Below, piece by piece: positions 57,966 through 64,000 of a DNA stretch of 64,000 nucleotides; position 1 is the stretch's first letter; each line of letters begins with the position of its first letter. The notes under the pieces are model-generated. The model did no database searches and was not told the DNA's origin. It saw only the letters and a list, made by a program, of their open reading frames with translations. The stretch lies in contig OZ018411.1 in assembly GCA_963969595.1 (NCBI GenBank), positions 2,358,501 to 2,422,500 of the forward strand, given 5' to 3'. This DNA comes from Neckera pumila (Eukaryota > Streptophyta > Bryopsida > Hypnales > Neckeraceae). Both the position numbers and the translations under genes were made by a program.

Positions 57966-58440
57966 TGTTGCTGAATGTCACAGCGGACTTTGGACCGGTG
58001 TTTACCTGGAGCACATAACAGATAGAGTTAATATGGCTCTGGCGATTTCTACTCTATCTCCTTCCGTCAGATTGACGTTTGCGTTTAGTTTTTTGCACTC
58101 AAGAAGAATTTTTTCAGTCTATAAAGTGTGATGGTCGATGGAGAAGACAAATATTGGCCGATGTAGAAGACAAATATTAAAGTGCATATTATGTGTTCTC
58201 GTTTCATGGACTTACTGTAGAGTACAGTACAATGGCTCTCAAAATGTTCCGTACACTTACAGAAACTGCCATAACTAACTGAGCAATTAGATATTTTCAA
58301 CAAAGTTTGATCTTGTTATGGTACAAGGAGCTCACTATGACAAAAATCGATTTTCAGAAGTTTTGAAATATTGTTTGATTTTAAAAAGTTTAAAAAAACT
58401 CTTAGAACATATAAAATTTTCTCTCAAGGCTCTTTACTAG
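57966..58440. other. Intergenic DNA
   Basis: No gene seen. A short direct repeat of gtagaagacaaatatt or gagaagacaaatattgg occurs at 58139-58178. Confidence 0.4.
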
Positions 58441-58794
58441 TACGTGGAATGAGAATTCTATTTTGAATTGTGGTAAGAATTTCAGCAATTTAAAATTTTT
58501 ATTGAGTGATCTATTACTAACTCAAAATCTCAAATATGACCCTGAAATCCTGAATAGTTATGATTTCATAATGTACGCCAAAAATTTCCAACTTTTTTTG
58601 AAAATTTGGAATAGTATACTGAATATTTATATATTGTTTTTCAAAAAAATTGATATTTTTAGAGTGAGTTATAAAAAAGTAATAATTTAGGGTCATATTT
58701 CAAATTTTCAATCAGTACTATTTTATTCAGTAAAATTTTAAACTTTATGAAATTTTTACCATAAAATTTCCAAAAGAATTCTCATTCCACTTAA
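58441..58794. mobile_element. ~350-bp foldback element
   Basis: The left end GTGGAATGAGAATTCT pairs exactly with the right AGAATTCTCATTCCAC, and the pairing continues more loosely to tcaaatatgaccct on the left against agggtcatatttcaa on the right. The loop is about 140 bases. No duplication of the target is clear. Confidence 0.65.
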
Positions 58795-59420
58795 TATGAA
58801 ATATTCCTAACATTTTATTACTTGTATCAAAGGGTTTTTTTCACTGATCATTTTTTCTTGTATTAGAATAAAATCAGAAGCTGATTTAAAAATTTTGAAA
58901 TTTTGTTTTATGCATAGTGCGGTATTGGCACCTCAACATGTTCAAAGTTGTTAAAAGTCTCTTATTCCTCAATTAATTATAGCAAGTAATTGTTTGTAAG
59001 CATTAAAAAAAAATTTAAGAGCCATTGTAGCTTAATACTAGTAGCTATCAACTGAAGTCTCAAGTCTATATTTGGATCTTATTAAATTTTCTTCAAAACA
59101 GTATAAGGTAGAACTGCCCATACCCAATCACTTAAGGGATCTTAGGACATGATACGAGGAGCATTGTGAGGTAGTGGAAATTTTTCTCATGCAGAGGGAT
59201 AAGAAATATTAGGATTGTAAAATTTATGTAAATTTAAAGCTGAAATTGAAATTACTATGAGTTTTGGGAGCCAAAAAGTATTCCTAACTCATAGCCAATG
59301 TCTAAAATCTTCCAATTATGCTCATAGCCAAACTACTTTCCTGCTTACTACTTCCCATGTACTTTGGGACATGTATCCAACCTTTGAAATGGAGAAAAAG
59401 ATTTATTCCAAACTTGAGTG
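58795..59420. other. AT-rich intergenic DNA
   Basis: No gene or bounded repeat recognised. Confidence 0.4.
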
Positions 59421-59491
59421 CCTTGCCTGGCTTGAAATAACTCTCGAGCGCCTTGCCTGGCTTGAAATAACTCTCGAGCGCCTTGCCTGGG
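59421..59491 (+). repeat. 30-bp tandem repeat, 2.4 copies
   Basis: CCTTGCCTGGCTTGAAATAA followed by ctctcgagcg is repeated exactly twice, and a third unit stops after CCTTGCCTGGG. The unit length is a multiple of three, so the open frame from 59257 survives it, but that frame has no recognisable domain. Confidence 0.85.
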
Positions 59492-60631
59492 CATTGCTCC
59501 CCGGTCTAGAATGGGTAGTCCTACCTTAAAGCATTGACTTCTTTTGGAGTGATTTGTTTATCATATCTCGTACATTAGAGAAAAATTCAACCCTTCCAAG
59601 GGCCATCCGAAGTTGACATGCTATGCTATTCTTTGCATGGCCTATCAACTTCGAAATTGCTCTTGGTGAGCAGTCAAAGTTTGACTACTCGCTGGAGCAG
59701 TCAATTTTTGCAATTTTTTATTTTTATTTTTTTAAGATGATTATTATTATTATTATTATTTTCTTTAATAATTTGGAATTTGGAATTTTGGGTTCCTACG
59801 CCATTGCCACTGCAGTTTCAGCAAGGCGGAAATAGGGAAAAAACGAGTTTTTGAGCAAAATAAAAGCAAATTTTAGGGTACCTCGGAGGGTTGTAAGGCA
59901 GCCCTCCGGAAGCTTGAAAGTCCCTCTAATGAGGAAACAAGTAATTTAACAGACCAGACTCTTCATATCACCTCTATAAAAGGGTAGTACTCTAGTATGG
60001 TTAATGCAAAACTAAAAAATTGATCTAGAAAAGTTCAATTTGTATCTCCACAAGTCTATATAGTGACTTGACAAAGTGGAAAGTTACAAGGGACAAAATT
60101 TAGTCCTGGGAGGAAGTCGCATGATACTATAGGACAGAAATAAACATTTTTTCATTCAATAATTTGTTTAGAAGTTGTTTGAATAAATTTTCAATAAATA
60201 GTATTGCAAGATCCCTCATTTTAGAAAAAATTTCAGCCCTCTATAAGGCCGAATTGATGCATGAGAATGTGCAATTAAGAGAAATATCAGCCCAAAAGGC
60301 TGTCAAACAATTTATAAGGTGAGTAGTCAGGCAGTCAGCCAAGGTGCCCCGTCGGAACTCCAATTAAATTATTAGTTTTTTTTTAAGTTTTTTAAATTTT
60401 AAATTTTTTCATTGTAATTGCACATTTGCCAAAACCCTAATGGCCCTGTAGAAGGTCTACATGTTTTGTAATGTAATGACTTTTCTAGAAGAAGATGCGT
60501 AATCCATAGATCACTTTGTAGTGTATTTTAAATTTTTTTTGCTATAATTACTCTAAATGTGAAGTTTAGGCATAATAACAATATTTGGGTCGTTGCAAGA
60601 AAGAATTGCCTTGTTTTTGTTCCACTTTGGT
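59492..60631. other. Intergenic DNA
   Basis: No supported gene. A microsatellite of att units lies at about 59741-59761. Confidence 0.4.
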
Positions 60632-61727
60632 GGCCAATTTCATTAAAATGGCACCATTCCATTACTTTGGCACTCTTAACAGTTCGAACTGCACAGTTTG
60701 AATTATCAAATCTATATCCAAATCTTTGCTTGTCCTAGATTTTTGAAATGGATGATTACAAGAAACACTTGTCCTATTTTTTTGTCCCCTTGCCCTCAGA
60801 CGGGTGTTTTTTTGCTCATAACTTTTTCATCGCTTTTCCATTTGGCGCAAAATTTGGAAAAAAGATACATATGGTAGTTGTAGACATTGAGTATTTTTTT
60901 CAAATTTTCTAAAATTAGTTTATTATTTTTATATTGCCCCCGATTGGGTGTCTACTTTGGCCATTTTGGGATTTTTAGTCCTATTTTTGACCCAAAAATG
61001 CAAATTTGAAGCCACAAATTGGACATGTTGGAGCTCTATTAACATTACAAAGATTGATGATGAATTTTTTATGAAAATAGCAACATGTAAGTTGTCCACA
61101 TGGGGTCAAAGTGACCTTCCTTTGCACAAAGGTTACGAAGAGGGAAAAATTTTCCTACATTAATTTTTTGGTGCAATGTGGGCGCAATCCTCTCTAGCAA
61201 AATGAATTTTTTTGTTTTGATTTTAAATTTTTTTTTTTTATTATTAAATGTAAAAAGGTGCACAAATCCCTTTTTTGCTATTTTCTGCTTTCAGTGGCTT
61301 CTATAGTACTTAGCAGTAGTCTATAGTACTGCATAGTGCTACATAGTTCTGAATCAACAATTGAGATCTGCAGAAATCTGAATCAATGGTTGAGATTTGC
61401 AGGGTGCTGCCGAAACATAGTACTGCATAGTGCTACATAGTACTGCCAGTCCTATGGCCAAAATCTGCGTTTTGAGCCAAAAACATGAAGTGTTTCTTGC
61501 AATCACCCAAATCTATATAACTCCTAAATATTTGAAATCTATACCAATCCTAGATTTTTAAGACTGCACAGTCTGAAATTTATATTAGTCCTAGATTATT
61601 GAAGTCTATAAGACTATAACTATCTTAGATGTTTGTAATGTAGACTTTTCTTAGATGTCACTTTTGTAGTTTAGACTGCACGGTCTAAAAATGGCACATA
61701 GAATACCGCCATTTTAATGAAATTTGC
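60632..61727. mobile_element. Family H element 3 (1.1 kb, GGCGGTATTC ends)
   Basis: The left end GGCCAATTTCATTAAAATGG pairs with the right end, which reads GGCAAATTTCATTAAAATGG on the other strand and then CGGTATTC. The 9 bases outside each end (actttggtg and attttggta) agree at 7 positions, which would fit the 9-bp target duplication of Mutator-type elements. Inside, a block with catagtactgcatagtgcta is repeated at about 61325-61445. The open frame at 60948-61163 has no transposase similarity that I can see. Confidence 0.55.
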
Positions 61728-62183
61728 CATTTTGGTAGTTTTGGACTTTTGGGCCTTTTGGGGGGGAATACTATAAAATTAGAAGGAAAAAATAAATAAA
61801 TATGAAAAATATAATCAATGTATAGACTCGTAAGAAAAAAATATCCTATAGAGGAAAAGCCCAAAAAAATTCTTTAAGTAGATAAACTAGAAAAGTCTAG
61901 AATTACAAGAAAATACATATTTGGATGGTTTAATTTGTAAAAAAATAAAATAAGCAGTTTTCAAAGAAACTAAAAACTACACATTTGAAAAGACTTCATG
62001 GTGAAGAGATTTCACCAAAAGAATGATCTTGAAACCATCTTCAATGCCCAAAATTGCACATGCAAGGATGCCCTATTTGCACGAACATAGAAAATATAAA
62101 AATAAAATATTTTTATATGCCCCGTGGTAGAAACATGACTTCGTACAACAAATATAGATTCTCAAAATTTCAACTCTAGATCA
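61728..62183. other. AT-rich DNA
   Basis: Nothing recognised. Confidence 0.4.
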
Positions 62184-63098
62184 TTAACCCCTAAAGTTTC
62201 ATGACTATGTTTTCACCGAAAACACTCAAAATTGCCATTTTTAATACAAGTACCAAATTTTTGAAACATGTAACCGTAGGATTTTATAGTAAAATAGTTT
62301 TAGAAGATGTGGAAAAAGTTTCAAAATTTTCCACCATGCGGATTGGAAGATATTAGCATTTGAATTGGCAAAAATCCTTTTTTTGTCCTTGCGAAAAACA
62401 GGGCAGCTGCACTTTACAAGGTCACATTTGTATGAAAAAATGTCCAAAATGGTGGTTCATCTTTGAATTCTTTTTCCTAAATAAGTTGGCTACATGCCTA
62501 AAAATTTTCAAATCATTTGATATTGTACAACATATACAAAAAAAATAGTAAGTAGAAAGAAGTAGAGAATGATCCAAAATACAAAACTGTTAAGAATTTA
62601 ATTATGGAATTGAAAAATGTCAATCCCAATGGTTGCAATGTTTTAATAAACAACCTACATCCTATGAAATTTTTTTTTCAAAAAATATTAAAAATTGAGT
62701 TAAATAAATAGGTTCAAAGTTTATTTTAGAGTAGAGAATCTATAATTGCCCGCAAACTAAAAACCCTCATAACTTTTGACTCATTGGTTGAAATGGAATG
62801 ATTCAAAGCTTTCCACATATATATAACTCTAGAAAATCAATTTCAAATTTTTATTTTTGGAAAAAGTGATTCTTTCTGATCTGCCTGGACCGCCCGGTTA
62901 CGAAAAAAAGTAACATATTTGGCCATAACTTTTGATTCCTATTTCCAAATGTCATGAAATTTAGTGCATATGAAAGATACTCCTTGCACCCAATTCTCTA
63001 TTAAAATTTTAGCTTAAATTATGGAAATCTCTAGTCACACGTACCTACCCACAATTTTTATGTTGCCCAAAACCGCATGCTAGTCCTTTAGGGGTTAA
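62184..63098 (-). mobile_element. TTAA element family A, copy 6 (915 bp, inverted, complete)
   Basis: The edges are TTAACCCCTAAAG at 62184 and CTTTAGGGG-TTAA at 63098, both intact. It is the best reference copy: it is uninterrupted at both positions where the copies at 14281 and 51346 carry insertions. No ORF long enough for a transposase. Confidence 0.8.
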
Positions 63099-63380
63099 AC
63101 TTAGGGACTCCATAGTATTAAAAACCCTTAAAACTCAAAACGAGACATATTAGTTTAATTGTTTTTTAGATATAAAATTATTTTTTTAATTTGAAAAAAT
63201 ATAAAATATGATTACATTCAAGAGACTGAAGAGAGGCATCTCCGGTAAAAAATTCAAGTTCATGCAAGTTATGCTCCAAAAGTTATAGTAAAAGAAAGGT
63301 TTACCACACCCTTTGTAACAATGTTTTGGTACCGGTCTTTCTTGCAATGACTCATTTCTTGAATTTTAGTCCTCCAACTA

Positions 63381-63456
63381 CGGAAATAAATCTTATCAAG
63401 TGGAGGTTCTACCCCAATTATAAAAGTCTTATCAAGTGGAGGTTCTACCCCAATTG
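63381..63456 (+). repeat. ~36-bp direct repeat, two copies
   Basis: CTTATCAAGTGGAGGTTCTA with ccccaatt occurs twice in tandem. Confidence 0.8.
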
Positions 63457-64000
63457 ATGTTATGTACTATAATAAACATCTGTAGTGACAAGTTCAAATT
63501 TTTGGAATTTATTTTGTATTTGATATGAACTTTCTTCAATTTTTCTTGAAACATTCAAGGTAATTTCAAATATTTCCAAAAGAACTTGAAATTATATAAC
63601 TTGTAGAAGACATAAGATTTCATCTTTGAAAATTAAATATAAATTCTTTCATTCATATCTAGTTGCAAAATGGCAGCAGACACAGTGATGGGCACGGAAG
63701 CTTGAAACCAATGATCATTGGCCTGTCCTTCTACAGTAAACTACTGTACATTTTTTCATTAACATTGTTTATGTTTCGGCAAGCTTCCAATTCTCTTGCA
63801 ACTGACCTCGATGCTTGTTACGTTTACATTCTTTGGAGCATTTCTTGTACCTTTCGATGCCGGTTTCTCTGCGTTCCTTAATTCTTAGACTAGTGAGAAT
63901 TGGAATCCAGTGTTAAACTGAGAGTCTCTGAAGAGTGGAGCTCAGAGGTCGCTGGAATTCGTTAAGTGTGGAAAGGAGAGTTGGATTGTTTGAATGCCAA
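63457..64000. other. Window end, possible approach to another gene
   Basis: From about 63660 the sequence becomes less AT-rich. A plus-strand open frame at 63663-63881 has no recognised domain. The change in composition may announce a gene beyond the window, but nothing can be called. Confidence 0.25.

Overview
The window is AT-rich nuclear DNA from a land plant. The evidence is GT-AG introns, a plant-type PA-domain signal peptide peptidase-like protease, a secreted class III peroxidase, and decayed copies of a plastid-lipase (PLIP-like) gene, an L-gulonolactone oxidase-like (GULLO) gene and a cytochrome P450. The compact GC-rich genes in a transposon-packed background would suit a bryophyte or lycophyte, but the sequence does not settle the species. 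There is no sign of bacterial or organellar DNA.

Layout. 1-3,000 holds gene debris, including a P450 fragment at 1412-1654. 3,000-20,800 is repeat territory: TTAA-flanked elements, foldback elements, a Harbinger-like MITE, a Helitron-like 3' end and a 2.2-kb probable solo LTR nested inside a TTAA element. 20,871-24,202 is a PLIP-like lipase pseudogene with broken reading frames and a lost catalytic serine. 24,290-40,270 is again repeats, ending in a 1.39-kb near-perfect palindrome, with one possible unidentified gene remnant near 25.9-26.4 kb. 41,190-46,590 is an intact 14-exon SPPL gene whose exons join into one 566-residue frame. 48,190-49,910 is a GULLO-like pseudogene with an intact C-terminal exon. 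50,200-55,700 holds nested transposons and a 57-bp tandem repeat. 56,080-57,084 is an intact single-exon class III peroxidase with TATA box and poly(A) signal. 57,600-64,000 is repeats again.

Only two genes look functional: an intramembrane aspartyl protease of the endomembrane system and a secreted peroxidase. They share no evident pathway. The three recognisable decayed genes were metabolic enzymes, so the window reads as gene islands eroding in transposon-rich DNA.

The most unusual signal is a set of non-autonomous elements whose ends read TTAA-CCCCTAAAG or TTAA-CCCTTAAA. TTAA target sites with CCY-starting inverted repeats are typical of the piggyBac superfamily, which is not usually described from land plants. 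Paralogous copies act as empty-site controls and date two nested insertions. A second set of elements shares CATTAG-starting inverted repeats, and one of them appears to have inserted without target duplication. All family assignments come from reading the sequence; no search was run.
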